A stretch of 64,000 nt of DNA from Pseudoneobacillus rhizosphaerae (GCF_917563885.1 NZ_CAKJTG010000006.1:1-64000), one strand, 5' to 3'; positions 18,214-27,292 are shown, numbered from the stretch's first letter. Notes: a model not told the origin generated them from the letters alone. A program made the numbers and translations.

Positions 18214-18245
18214 AAAAGCGTCGTTTCCTGCGACGCTTTTCTTTT
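18214..18245 (+). terminator. terminator after the binding-protein gene
   Basis: AAAAGCGTCG (18214-18223) pairs perfectly with CGACGCTTTT (18231-18240), followed by CTTTT. It would end or attenuate the lrp-to-binding-protein transcript. Confidence 0.9.
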
Positions 18246-18293
18246 ACAATGTTATTTAGGTTTCCGAAACAAATATAAAAAAGGAGAGTGTCT

Positions 18294-19145
18294 ATGTATA
18301 CAACAATTAATGATTGCGAGATTTATTATGAAATCCATGGCAAGGAAGATGATAAAGCGATTTTCTTTATTCATGGAGCACCAGGTCTTGGTGATTGTCG
18401 ATCTGATTTAAATGCCTTTAAATCATTAGGTGATGCATACAAGTTAGTCTTCCTAGATATGAGAGGCTCTGGACGCTCTCAGGATAAACCACCTTTTACA
18501 CATGATCAATGGACATCAGATATTGATGAATTACGTAAGCAACTAAATATTGAAAAAATGATGATACACGGTGGATCTTATGGTGGATTTATTTCATTAG
18601 AATATGTCCTTCGGTATCCAGAGCGTGTTTCCTTGTGTTTATTAAGGGATACAGCAGCGAATCAAGATTATCAGCATCTTTCTACGGAAAAAGCATTAAA
18701 AGCAGATTTACCTGGAGTAACAGAGGAAGAATTAGATCGATTATGGAGTGGAAAGGTTCGATCAAATGAGGAGTTGAAAGCAATCTTTTATGCCCTTCAA
18801 CCACTCTATACGGTTGAATATGATCCGATAAAAGTAGAGGAAAGAATCGACTCGATTTTCTATCATTTTGAAACACACAACTACGCATTTAATACGAATC
18901 AACCCAATTATGACATTAAAGAGAAACTAAAACAGATTCAGGTACCAGTTCTAGTCTCTGTTGGAAGACATGATTGGGTAACTCCAGTTACTTATTCTGA
19001 AGTCATCGCAGCTGAGATTCCCAATTCTAAACTTGTTATCTATGAAAATAGCGGTCATTCACCACATCTAGAAGAAAATGAGAGCTATCTAAAGACGGTT
19101 CGTCAGTTTATCAATGAAACTTCTAAAGAAGAGGTAACACTTTGA
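18294..19145 (+). CDS. alpha/beta hydrolase (S33, proline iminopeptidase-like)
   Basis: 283-residue alpha/beta-hydrolase. The oxyanion motif HGAPG, DMRGSGRS, nucleophile elbow GGSYGG, a late Asp in GRHDWVTP and the catalytic His in NSGHSPHLEE match S33 aminopeptidases such as proline iminopeptidase. ATG 18294 has AAGGAG seven nt upstream. With importer and dipeptidase-like genes around it, a role in N-terminal residue release from imported peptides is plausible but not proven. Confidence 0.85.
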   Translation: MYTTINDCEIYYEIHGKEDDKAIFFIHGAPGLGDCRSDLNAFKSLGDAYKLVFLDMRGSGRSQDKPPFTHDQWTSDIDELRKQLNIEKMMIHGGSYGGFISLEYVLRYPERVSLCLLRDTAANQDYQHLSTEKALKADLPGVTEEELDRLWSGKVRSNEELKAIFYALQPLYTVEYDPIKVEERIDSIFYHFETHNYAFNTNQPNYDIKEKLKQIQVPVLVSVGRHDWVTPVTYSEVIAAEIPNSKLVIYENSGHSPHLEENESYLKTVRQFINETSKEEVTL

Positions 19146-19149
19146 GGCT

Positions 19150-19526
19150 TTTATTGGACAAACAAGTACGGAAGGAAGCGCGAAATGTCCGATAGAAAGG
19201 ATGTATTGGACAAAACAGCACAGTTAGTGGCGCGGAATGTCCAATAGAAGGGCTCTATTGGACAAACCAACACAGTTGGAGGAGCGAAATGTCCGATAGA
19301 AGGGCTCTATTGGACAAACAAGCACAGAAGGAAGCGCGAAATGTCCGATAGAAGGGCTCTATCGGACAAACCAACACAGTTGGAGGCGCGGAATGTCCAA
19401 TAGAAGAGCTCTATTGGACAAACCAACACAGAAGGAAGCGCGAGATGTCCGATAGAAGGGATCTATCGGACAAACCAACACAGTTGAGAGCGCGAAATGT
19501 CCAATAGAAGGGCTCTATTGGACAAA
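19150..19526. repeat. 52-bp-period palindromic repeat array 1
   Basis: Eight occurrences of T(T/C)GGAC begin at 19154, 19206, 19258, 19310, 19362, 19414, 19466 and 19518, a constant 52-bp pitch. Between them lie seven palindromes of the form TGTCC-R-ATAGA, about 5 nt, TCTAT-Y-GGACA. The R/Y pair covaries: three A/T, two G/C and two G-T wobble. The linkers are 25 nt, of two alternating kinds (containing GAAGGAAGCGCG or GTTGGAGGCGCG). No ORF or promoter is evident. The array fills the gap between the S33 hydrolase and the second M20 gene. Confidence 0.95.
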
Positions 19527-19577
19527 TAATTGATAGTCTCTTGAAAAATCAAAAAAAACAAAGAGTAGGTGATCAGT

Positions 19578-21023
19578 ATGAAAACGGTAGATGTTATATC
19601 TAAAATTGAAGAAGTCATTGAAGCAAAACGAGATACGTTTATCGATATTAGTGATCGGATCTGGGAGTATGCTGAAACAAGATTTGAAGAATATCAATCT
19701 GCGCAACTACTCTGCCAAGCACTAGAACAAGAAGGATTTTCAGTAGAGAGGGAAGTTGGAGGAATAAAGACGGCTTTTATTGGATCCTTTGGAAGCGGTA
19801 AGCCTGTAATCGGTATTTTAGGAGAATATGATGCACTTTCGGGATTAAGTCAGCATAAGAATAGCTCGCAAAAGGAGCCTTTGTTAGAACGCGGCAATGG
19901 ACACGGCTGTGGTCATAATTTATTTGGGACATCTGTTTTAGCAGCTGTAGTGGCAGTTAAAGAATATATGGAAGAGTATAACATACCTGGAACCATTCGC
20001 TATTACGGTTGTCCGGGTGAAGAAGGCGGTTCCGGAAAAACCTTTATGGTAAGAGAAGGATTATTTGATGATGTCGATTGTTCCCTAACGTGGCATCCTG
20101 GGAGCTTTGCTGGAATGTTTTCGGCTACAACGCTTGCTAACTATCAAATTTTCTTTAAATTTAAAGGAATTGCTTCACATGCTGCTGCTTCACCACATTT
20201 AGGAAGAAGTGCTTTAGATGCAGTTGAATTAATGAATGTTGGGGCGAATTATTTACGGGAGCATATCATTCCAGAAGCAAGGATCCATTACTCAATTGTG
20301 AACGCTGGAGGATTATCACCTAATGTAGTTCAGCCAGAAGCGGAAGTTCTATACCTCATTCGTGCTCCGCAAATGGAAGATGTGAAAGAAATATATGAAA
20401 GAGTATATAACATTGCAAGAGGTGCAGCTCTCATGACCGAGACAGAAGTGGAAATAGAGTTTGATAAAGCCTGCTCTAACTATATTCCCAACAATGCCAT
20501 AGGTGCTGTCATGCATCAAAATTTACAACGAATTGCATTACCTAAATATGATAGTACAGAAAAGGAATTTGCAGCAGAAATGATGCAACAAATTACTGCA
20601 GCTGATTTAAAAAGTACTGTTGCTGAAGTCAAAAGACAATATGGAGTAAGTGTTTCAAAGGAAATAAAAGAATCTTGTTTTCTGAATCAAGTATTACCAT
20701 TCAAAGAATCAAATGAAATTCTGTTTGGTTCCACTGATGTGGGAGACGTTAGCTGGATCACCCCTACGGCACAATTCTGGGGACCATGTTTTGTGTTTGC
20801 AACCCCTGCTCATTCTTGGCAACTCGTATCACAAGGTGCTACTTCTATCGCGCATAAAGGAATGCTCCATTCAGGGAAGGTGTTGGCAGGAACGGCAATT
20901 GATTTATTTATGAATCCGAGTGTGATTGAACAGGCTAAAGTGGAATTACAGCAAAAAACAGAGGGCGTTCCATATGAATGTCCAATAGCTAAAGGTGTAA
21001 AGCCTTCTCCAATTAAGCAATAA
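19578..21023 (+). CDS. M20 amidohydrolase (AbgB-like)
   Basis: 481-residue M20 metallo-amidohydrolase resembling the p-aminobenzoyl-glutamate hydrolase subunit AbgB. Features: GEYDALSGLSQ, GNGHGCGHNLFGT metal-binding segment, CPGEEGGSGK catalytic Glu region, LTWHPG and the C-terminal GSTDVGDVSW and PAHSW motifs. ATG 19578 is favoured over GTG 19569, since AGGTGAT lies at SD distance. It probably cleaves an amide or short peptide. It begins a new run of genes after the 52-bp array. Confidence 0.92.
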   Translation: MKTVDVISKIEEVIEAKRDTFIDISDRIWEYAETRFEEYQSAQLLCQALEQEGFSVEREVGGIKTAFIGSFGSGKPVIGILGEYDALSGLSQHKNSSQKEPLLERGNGHGCGHNLFGTSVLAAVVAVKEYMEEYNIPGTIRYYGCPGEEGGSGKTFMVREGLFDDVDCSLTWHPGSFAGMFSATTLANYQIFFKFKGIASHAAASPHLGRSALDAVELMNVGANYLREHIIPEARIHYSIVNAGGLSPNVVQPEAEVLYLIRAPQMEDVKEIYERVYNIARGAALMTETEVEIEFDKACSNYIPNNAIGAVMHQNLQRIALPKYDSTEKEFAAEMMQQITAADLKSTVAEVKRQYGVSVSKEIKESCFLNQVLPFKESNEILFGSTDVGDVSWITPTAQFWGPCFVFATPAHSWQLVSQGATSIAHKGMLHSGKVLAGTAIDLFMNPSVIEQAKVELQQKTEGVPYECPIAKGVKPSPIKQ

Positions 21024-21101
21024 GATTATCTGTAGGATACGATATTCTATTTTTTATAGAGTATTAATATATCAATAAAAAATGAAAAGTGAGGGATTTT
21101 G

Positions 21102-22370
21102 ATGAGTGTAACAGTGATTAAAAATGGTACTCTAATTGATGGAAATGGTGGTCAACCGATTTTACGTGCTGCTGTAGCAATGGAAAATGAAAAGATTGTT
21201 TTCGTTGGAAAAGAAGTAGATTTACCAGAGTTTCATGGTGAAGTTACGTACCTTGATGCGGATGGTGGTTGTATCCTTCCAGGTTTCATCGATACTCACG
21301 TTCATTTAATGCTAGAATTCGAGCCAGTTGAAAAAAGATTGGCTAAGCCGTTCTCTTATAATTTTTATAAAGCAATTGATTATATGAAAAACACTTTAAA
21401 TGCCGGAATTACTTCAGTAAGAGATTGCGGTGGTACTGATTTAGGGGTAAAACAAGCAGTGGAGAAAGGGCTTGTCCAAGGACCACGTATGCAAGTAAGT
21501 ATTACAGCTTTAACGACAACAGGTGGACATGGTGATTCATACACAGCATCAGGACAATCCGTAAAATTACTTTTAGATGAATACCCAGGAATGCCAAATG
21601 GGATTTGCGATGGAGTTGAAAGTGTTCGAAAAGCAGTAAGGGAAGTTCTTCGTGCAGGAGCAGATGTAGTCAAGGTCCATGCTACTGGTGGTGTATTAAG
21701 CGCAACGGATCATCCTGAATTTACACAATTCAGCGTGGAAGAATTAAAGGTAATGGTAGAAGAAGCAAATTTCCGTCGTGGAATTAAAGTAATGGCGCAT
21801 GCACAAGGTGCAGAAGGTATTAAAAATGCGATTAAAGCGGGAATTCATTCAATTGAACATGGTATCTATTTAGATGATGAATGTATTGAGCTTATGTTAA
21901 AGCATGGTACATACTTAGTGCCAACGTTATTAGCGCCAGTAGCTGTTCTAGAGCTAGCTGAAAAAGCAGGAATGCCTGAATATGGAATTATAAAGGCAAA
22001 GGAAGCAATCGAAGCTCATAAAGAAAGTTTTGTTAAAGCCTACCGTGCTGGTGTCAAGATTGCGATGGGAACAGACGCAGGGGTTATGGCCCATGGTACG
22101 AATTTAAGAGAGCTTACATTAATGAACGAATTGGGAATGACTCCAATGGAAACAATCGTAGCAACAACAAAGGTAGCTGCAGAGTGTATGGGCTGGGATG
22201 ATCAAGTAGGGACATTAGAAGTTGGGAAATTTGCCGATGTTGTCATCACAAAAACAAACCCATTAGAGAATCTTCGTTCATTAGAGGATAACTCAAACAT
22301 TCGAGTCGTTGTAAAAGGTGGAATTGTTGTAAAAGAATTGCAACCGAAAGCGGCAGCTGTTTCGATATAG
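21102..22370 (+). CDS. PF01979 metal-dependent amidohydrolase (prolidase-like)
   Basis: 422-residue amidohydrolase-superfamily enzyme. ILPGFIDTHVHLM gives the HxH metal pair; then VKVHATGGVLS (bridging-Lys region), MAHAQG, SIEHGIYLD and AMGTDAGV (metal Asp), with GKFADVVI at the end. These fit the imidazolonepropionase-like/Xaa-Pro dipeptidase subgroup. It is preceded by GAGGGA and ATG 21102 (frame open from TTG 21099). Together with the S33 hydrolase it makes proline-containing peptides one candidate substrate of the cluster. Confidence 0.9.
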   Translation: MSVTVIKNGTLIDGNGGQPILRAAVAMENEKIVFVGKEVDLPEFHGEVTYLDADGGCILPGFIDTHVHLMLEFEPVEKRLAKPFSYNFYKAIDYMKNTLNAGITSVRDCGGTDLGVKQAVEKGLVQGPRMQVSITALTTTGGHGDSYTASGQSVKLLLDEYPGMPNGICDGVESVRKAVREVLRAGADVVKVHATGGVLSATDHPEFTQFSVEELKVMVEEANFRRGIKVMAHAQGAEGIKNAIKAGIHSIEHGIYLDDECIELMLKHGTYLVPTLLAPVAVLELAEKAGMPEYGIIKAKEAIEAHKESFVKAYRAGVKIAMGTDAGVMAHGTNLRELTLMNELGMTPMETIVATTKVAAECMGWDDQVGTLEVGKFADVVITKTNPLENLRSLEDNSNIRVVVKGGIVVKELQPKAAAVSI

Positions 22371-22390
22371 TTTTTAGGAAGCGTGTATGT

Positions 22391-22438
22391 AAAAAACTGA
22401 CTAAAAGGATATTAAAATCCAATTTAGTCAGTTTTTTT
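22391..22438 (+). terminator. terminator with long stem
   Basis: AAAAAACTGACTAAA (22391-22405) pairs perfectly over 15 bp with TTTAGTCAGTTTTTT (22423-22437); the loop has a small GGAT/ATCC stem. It ends the amidohydrolase transcript just before the M28 gene. Confidence 0.92.
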
Positions 22439-22464
22439 ACAAGAAAATAGAGAGGGGACAAAAA

Positions 22465-24228
22465 ATGACTACATTAATAAACGCCGAAGTAGAAAAAGCA
22501 TTATTAGACGAAGTGAGTTTAGAAATCCCTAAAGCCGTATTAGAAAGATTCAGTAGTTTAGTTCGTGAATCCGGTAGTGAAGATGAAAGAACAGCTGCTG
22601 ACTTTTTGGCGAGCTATTTAGAACAATGGGGTGTCCGTTATACAATTCATCAACCCGAGCTTTATTTAAGTGTCCCTAAAAAGGCTTACTTACAAGTAAC
22701 AAGTCCCATTGAGAAAGAGTTTCGTGTCAAAACGCCTTCTTTCTCAATCGCTACGGGAGATCAAGCATTACAGGGGGAAATTGTCTACATCCCAACTGGT
22801 TATGCTAAAGGGATTAACGATATTTTTGGATCGGAAATAGATGCCAACCTTGTAAATCTTGAAGGGAAAATTGTCCTCACTGAAGGATACCCAATGCCAG
22901 CAAAAGTACAAGAATTTACAGTGCTCGGTGTCAAAGCGATAATGTTTATAAGTCCTGGAAAGAACATTCATGAAGGAATTTGTACACCGATTTGGGGTGC
23001 GCCTGACCTTGATAGCATCAACGATGAGCCGAAGATTCCTGTTTTAGCGATAAATAAGCAAGACGGTGAAGAATTGAAAGCATTAACAGAAAAGGAAAAA
23101 GTAGAAATTGAATTCAAAACCTATCTTGAGAAGGATTGGATGACATGTCCGATTATTGATATTTTCATTGAAGGTACAGAGGAACCTGAAAAGTACGTTC
23201 TTCTTCATGGACATTTAGATTCCTGGCATAAAGGTATCGGCGATAATGCGACAGGGAATGCTGCCTTAATAGAAATGGCAAGAATTTTTTATAAAAATCG
23301 TCATCAATTGAAACGAAGTGTCAGGATAGCGATTTGGACTGGCCACTCGACTGGAAGATACGGCGGGTCAACCTGGTTTGTAGACGAATTTGGTTTAGAC
23401 TTGGAAAAGAATTGTATCGCACAAGTAAACTGTGATTCACCTGGCTGCGCCGATGCTACATCGTATGAGTATATGATGTGGATGAGTGAAGTAGATGAGT
23501 TTTGTAAAGACGTGATTACGGATGCAGTTGGCCAACCTTCAAAAGGGACAAGACCACTTCATGCAGGAGACTATTCGTTTAACAATATTGGAATCACATC
23601 GTTCTTTATGTTATCTTCTAGTATCCCTGAAGAGAAATTAATAGAAAAAGGCTATTATCCAGTTGGTGGATGTGGGGCTAATATCGAATGGCATACCGAA
23701 GAAGATTTGATGCATGTAGCAGATCTAACGGTCCTTGAAAAAGATATTAAAGTTTACTTAACTGGTGTTTTTCGTGCAGTTAATGCAACCGTTCATCCAT
23801 TTAATTTTGTCAAAACCGCAGATAAAATGGAAGCTACAATTCAATCCTATCAAAATAAAGCAGGTAGCCATTTTGACTTTTCACAATCGCTTCATGAAGT
23901 CAGAGCGTTACGTGATGACTTAGTAGCATTCTATGAACGTATAGAAGGATTTAAAGGCTTGTCGATTCATAATCCACAAGTGAAAAACGCCAATAAAGTC
24001 ATTGTGAAATTAGCTAGAATCTTAGTAACAATCAATTTCACAAGAAAAGGGAAATTTCGTCATGACCCTGCATTAAATATTCCGCCACTACCAGATATCG
24101 CACCCGCGACTAGCTTTAGCCAATTATCAGAAGGCTCACATGAATACAAAGTGTTAAAAACTCATCTAACTCGAGGACAAAATCGGGTTATATGGGCACT
24201 ACAACAAGCTCGAGAACTCTTAGTTTAA
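22465..24228 (+). CDS. M28-family metallopeptidase, atypical active site
   Basis: 587-residue M28-type protein with a PA-like insert (about 90-210). Metal-binding elements LLHGHLDSW and GDNATGNAA are intact. Where most M28 enzymes have GEE (catalytic Glu), this protein reads WTGHSTGRYGGS; I recall this GHS variant as a recognisable M28 subgroup. The C-terminal 150 residues are helical and lack signature motifs. No signal peptide, so it is cytosolic. GAGAGGGGAC precedes ATG 22465. Function within the cluster is probably peptide or amide hydrolysis, with the altered site leaving activity uncertain. Confidence 0.85.
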   Translation: MTTLINAEVEKALLDEVSLEIPKAVLERFSSLVRESGSEDERTAADFLASYLEQWGVRYTIHQPELYLSVPKKAYLQVTSPIEKEFRVKTPSFSIATGDQALQGEIVYIPTGYAKGINDIFGSEIDANLVNLEGKIVLTEGYPMPAKVQEFTVLGVKAIMFISPGKNIHEGICTPIWGAPDLDSINDEPKIPVLAINKQDGEELKALTEKEKVEIEFKTYLEKDWMTCPIIDIFIEGTEEPEKYVLLHGHLDSWHKGIGDNATGNAALIEMARIFYKNRHQLKRSVRIAIWTGHSTGRYGGSTWFVDEFGLDLEKNCIAQVNCDSPGCADATSYEYMMWMSEVDEFCKDVITDAVGQPSKGTRPLHAGDYSFNNIGITSFFMLSSSIPEEKLIEKGYYPVGGCGANIEWHTEEDLMHVADLTVLEKDIKVYLTGVFRAVNATVHPFNFVKTADKMEATIQSYQNKAGSHFDFSQSLHEVRALRDDLVAFYERIEGFKGLSIHNPQVKNANKVIVKLARILVTINFTRKGKFRHDPALNIPPLPDIAPATSFSQLSEGSHEYKVLKTHLTRGQNRVIWALQQARELLV

Positions 24229-24242
24229 TAGAAGTTGTGTAG

Positions 24243-24276
24243 GAGTGTCATTTATTGCTGACACTCTTATTATTTT
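24243..24276 (+). terminator. terminator after the M28 gene
   Basis: GAGTGTCA (24243-24250) pairs with TGACACTC (24259-24266), then a T-rich tail. Confidence 0.85.
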
Positions 24277-24368
24277 GTGATTCAATTAAAATAAGATAGC
24301 TAAATTCAAAGTCAAAGACGAAAATAATTATTCGCTAAAATTTTTTTTTGTAAAATAGGAGGAAGAAC

Positions 24369-25097
24369 ATGAACAAGAAGCCGATTATTGGAATAACAGG
24401 TGCCTATATAAAGCGTAACGAGCATATGGAGGGGGTATATGTACATCATGACTATCATAAAAGTGTAGCAGCAAATGGAGGAATTCCGGTTATTCTACCT
24501 TTTATTAATCCTGAAATGACGTTAGAGACACTACCATTATGCGATGGCATTATTCTAAGTGGAGGAGAAGATGTTGATCCTCAATTTTACGGACAAGATC
24601 CTCATATCCATTTGGGCCCAACATTACCTGATCGGGATTTAGTGGAGATAGAGATAGTAAAATATGCAATTAAGAACAATATTCCAATCCTAGCTGTATG
24701 CAGAGGTGTACAGATATTAAATGTCGCCTTAGGAGGAACTTTAATTCAGGATATACCTAGTCAAATGAAAGAACCTATTCAACATTCCCAAACAGTGGAA
24801 AGAAGCCGAGATACTCATTGGGTAAACATATCGACTGATAGTAAATTATATCAAATACTGGATGCTGATCGAGTTAGAGTAAATAGTCTTCATCATCAGG
24901 CTTTAGATAAGGTGTCAGAAGATTTACGTGTTGTTGCCATGTCATCAGACGGTATCGTTGAGGCAGTAGAGTATATTCATTCTTCTACTTTTACCGTGGG
25001 AGTACAGTGGCACCCAGAATCAATGGCAAGTAGTAACAGTAGTATGAATAATTTGTTTATAGAATTTATTAAAAGTAGTTCAGGAGTTCTAGTTTAA
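24369..25097 (+). CDS. class I glutamine-amidotransferase-like gamma-glutamyl hydrolase (PuuD/peptidase C26 type)
   Basis: 242-residue peptidase C26 protein. Nucleophile Cys in AVCRGVQ, then LGGTLIQDIP, VNSLHHQ and the catalytic His-Glu in VQWHPES. SGGEDVDPQFYG matches gamma-glutamyl-gamma-aminobutyrate hydrolase PuuD and its relatives. It hydrolyses gamma-glutamyl amides in the cytosol. AGGAGGAAG precedes ATG 24369. It is the last member of the peptide/amide cluster, though it has its own upstream gap with a terminator. Confidence 0.9.
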   Translation: MNKKPIIGITGAYIKRNEHMEGVYVHHDYHKSVAANGGIPVILPFINPEMTLETLPLCDGIILSGGEDVDPQFYGQDPHIHLGPTLPDRDLVEIEIVKYAIKNNIPILAVCRGVQILNVALGGTLIQDIPSQMKEPIQHSQTVERSRDTHWVNISTDSKLYQILDADRVRVNSLHHQALDKVSEDLRVVAMSSDGIVEAVEYIHSSTFTVGVQWHPESMASSNSSMNNLFIEFIKSSSGVLV

Positions 25098-25245
25098 ACG
25101 TACTTTTTTATTTGTACATAGGTAGGTTTTAACGACAAGGGTTATTTGATTTATCTAAATACATTTAAAAATGACATAATTATGACATATTTATTTCTTA
25201 CAATGAAGTTAACTTATTAAACTACATGTAAGGAGTTTTGATAAA

Positions 25246-25554
25246 GTGCAAATGACTTCCATTCACCAAAACTTAGAGAAATTTAATCAATTTAATCATC
25301 AATATAATAATGTAAAAACTGAACTTAAGCTGATAAGTGAGAAAAAAAGAGCCAATAAACAAAGGCTTAAACAATTACAGCTTGAATTAAGGATTACTAC
25401 CTCGCATGCAAAGCAGTATAAGAAGCAAGGAAATAAGGCAGTTTCTGAGTCGTATTTAGCAAAAGCATTCCAATTGTTAGACCAAATTACAGGAGTGAAA
25501 CGGCAGATACTAATGCAAAGAGAGATAATTGAAGAAGTACTTAAATCATCATGA
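25246..25554 (+). CDS. small coiled-coil protein of unknown function
   Basis: 102 residues, rich in Lys, Gln, Glu and Leu, with no Cys or signal peptide. Two long amphipathic stretches (about 25-60 and 65-100) look like a helical hairpin or coiled coil. GTG 25246 has AAGGAG ten nt upstream; an in-frame ATG at 25252 is further from the SD. I do not recognise the family. A strong terminator follows at 25572. Confidence 0.75.
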   Translation: MQMTSIHQNLEKFNQFNHQYNNVKTELKLISEKKRANKQRLKQLQLELRITTSHAKQYKKQGNKAVSESYLAKAFQLLDQITGVKRQILMQREIIEEVLKSS

Positions 25555-25571
25555 TTAATTCAGGAGAGATG

Positions 25572-25618
25572 ACCTTATGCCATTGTGAATGGGATAAGGT
25601 TTTTCTCTTTTTTTTCAA
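25572..25618 (+). terminator. terminator after the coiled-coil gene
   Basis: ACCTTATGCCATT (25572-25584) pairs with AATGGGATAAGGT (25588-25600) with one mismatch, followed by a long T-rich run. Confidence 0.9.
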
Positions 25619-25719
25619 ATCCTAACGTAATTAACGACATTGGAATAAAACAACATTTTTATCTCTCATCCGCATACATTTTTTTAAGGGGTATTATTTG
25701 TGGATAGAGGTGAAGTGAA

Positions 25720-26910
25720 ATGGACGTTTATGTTAGGCGAGGGGATACATTATGGTTTTACAGTCAATTGTTTGCTATAAATCTTCAGCTTATTAGAGAC
25801 TCAAACCGTGACATTCAATTGAATACGTTGTCTATTGGGCAGCGGATACGGATTCCAGGGTTTGTGGCTCAGGATTACCAAATAAAATCTGGAGATAATT
25901 TATGGAAGATCGCCAAAGCGCGTAATCTTTCACTTGATGCAATCTTGCTTGTTAATCCAAACATTAATCCTAATAGACTTCAAATTGGCCAAAGGATTAG
26001 CGTACCATTGAGAATTACTTGGAGGCTTATACAGGGACGGCAAAATTATGATTACGGTTTAATGATGAAGGATATTGGAAGATTACAGACGGTTTATCCA
26101 TTTTTACTAAGGCCCTCGATTGGGAATAGTGTTTTAGGGAAGGGTATACCAGAAGTTCGTATCGGAAACGGTGGAAAAAGAGTACATTATAATGGATCTT
26201 TTCATGCAAATGAATGGATTACTACCCCAATCATTATGACCTTTTTAAATGATTATTTGTTATCATTAACAAACCAGAATTCGATTCGAGGTCTTTCGAC
26301 ATTTCCATTATATCAACAAACTACTCTTTCGATCGTACCAATGGTAAACCCTGATGGTGTGGATCTTGTTTTGCATGGACCTCCATCAAGCGAACCATGG
26401 AGAAGTAGAGTCATTCAATATAATAATGGGAGTATGAATTTTTCAGGATGGAAAGCCAATATTAGGGGAGTGGATCTGAATGATCAATTCCCAGCTAGGT
26501 GGGAATTGGAAAAAGCAAGAAATCCTACAAAACCTGGACCGAGAGATTACGGTGGTGAAAGACCTCTTTCTGAGCCAGAGGCGATAGCCATGGCGGACCT
26601 AACAAGAAGAAGAGATTTTGCACGTGTGTTAGCCTTCCATACACAAGGGGAAGTCATTTATTGGGGATTTGAAAATCTAGAGCCTCCTGAAGCAGAAGTT
26701 ATTGTCAATGAGTTTAGCCGTGTTAGCGGCTATACACCTGTGAAAACAATTGAAAGTTATGCTGGCTACAAAGACTGGTTTATCCAAGATTGGCGTCGAC
26801 CTGGTTATACGATTGAGTGTGGCAGTGGAGCCAATCCTCTCCCGTTAAGCCAGTTTGATGAGATTTATCAAGAAACCCTCGGGATCTTTTTAGCAGGAAT
26901 GTATATGTAA
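25720..26910 (+). CDS. LysM-M14 peptidase, gamma-D-glutamyl-meso-diaminopimelate endopeptidase type
   Basis: 396 residues: two N-terminal LysM domains (about 3-46, VRRGDTLWFYS, and 52-96, IKSGDNLWKIA) for peptidoglycan binding, then an M14 zinc carboxypeptidase domain. Zinc ligands are in SFHANEW (HxxE) and AFHTQGE, and the catalytic Glu in YTIECGSG. The architecture is that of endopeptidase I (ENP1) of spore formers and B. subtilis YqgT, which cut the D-Glu to meso-Dpm bond in spore or cell wall peptides. No signal peptide, as in ENP1, which suggests action inside the sporangium. SD GAGGTGA precedes ATG 25720. Confidence 0.93.
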   Translation: MDVYVRRGDTLWFYSQLFAINLQLIRDSNRDIQLNTLSIGQRIRIPGFVAQDYQIKSGDNLWKIAKARNLSLDAILLVNPNINPNRLQIGQRISVPLRITWRLIQGRQNYDYGLMMKDIGRLQTVYPFLLRPSIGNSVLGKGIPEVRIGNGGKRVHYNGSFHANEWITTPIIMTFLNDYLLSLTNQNSIRGLSTFPLYQQTTLSIVPMVNPDGVDLVLHGPPSSEPWRSRVIQYNNGSMNFSGWKANIRGVDLNDQFPARWELEKARNPTKPGPRDYGGERPLSEPEAIAMADLTRRRDFARVLAFHTQGEVIYWGFENLEPPEAEVIVNEFSRVSGYTPVKTIESYAGYKDWFIQDWRRPGYTIECGSGANPLPLSQFDEIYQETLGIFLAGMYM

Positions 26911-26932
26911 GGGGATCATCAAGAACAGAAAG

Positions 26933-26961
26933 AAAAAGGGCTTCCTTTGAAGCTCTTTTTT
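26933..26961 (+). terminator. terminator after the LysM-M14 peptidase
   Basis: AAAAAGGGCTTC (26933-26944) pairs with GAAGCTCTTTTTT (26949-26961) through a CTTT loop with one G-T pair, ending in a T-run. Confidence 0.85.
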
Positions 26962-27023
26962 GCGTAAGATTAGAACGTTTATCAGCATAAACAAATACTT
27001 TTGACAAAGCATTTAACTATAAA

Positions 27024-27062
27024 AGGAAGGCACACAAACGATCAGTGCTTATGTGCCTTCCT
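27024..27062. terminator. hairpin between the M14 peptidase and the DUF1540-like gene
   Basis: AGGAAGGCACA (27024-27034) pairs perfectly with TGTGCCTTCCT (27052-27062). It lies 14 nt beyond the stop of the leftward Cys-rich gene and probably ends that transcript; the minus-strand tail is only moderately T-rich. Confidence 0.65.
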
Positions 27063-27076
27063 ATGTTAACTTAATT

Positions 27077-27292
27077 TTATTTGTGTTTTTTCGGTTTAAA
27101 CGTTTTGCAGCAAGTTTGAGCTGAATCGCTTGCTTCATCGATATGGTTTTTTTCTCCTAATTCAGACGACATTTCTGTATCGTATCTTGCATGGCTATCG
27201 ATTTCAACCATAATTTTATCAGCAGTACAAACATTTCCTTGGCCATAAAACGAACAGTTCGCAATAGAGCAAGAAACTTCTACTTTTGGCAT
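27077..27292 (-). CDS. DUF1540-like small Cys-rich protein
   Basis: 71 residues beginning MPKVEVSCSIANC, with five Cys (VSCSIANCSFYGQGNVC and TCCKTF), matching the DUF1540 pattern expected for a small metal-binding protein. The frame is open from 27370, but ATG 27292 has GGAGG eight nt upstream on the minus strand. Function unknown; DUF1540 proteins are common in spore formers. Confidence 0.82.
   Translation of the reverse strand: MPKVEVSCSIANCSFYGQGNVCTADKIMVEIDSHARYDTEMSSELGEKNHIDEASDSAQTCCKTFKPKKHK

Noticed and set aside
19150-19526. Possible CRISPR array
   Set aside because: The intervals between palindromes are themselves repeated and similar, whereas CRISPR spacers are unique; the repeat is a dyad of about 27 nt within a 52-bp unit and no cas gene is nearby.
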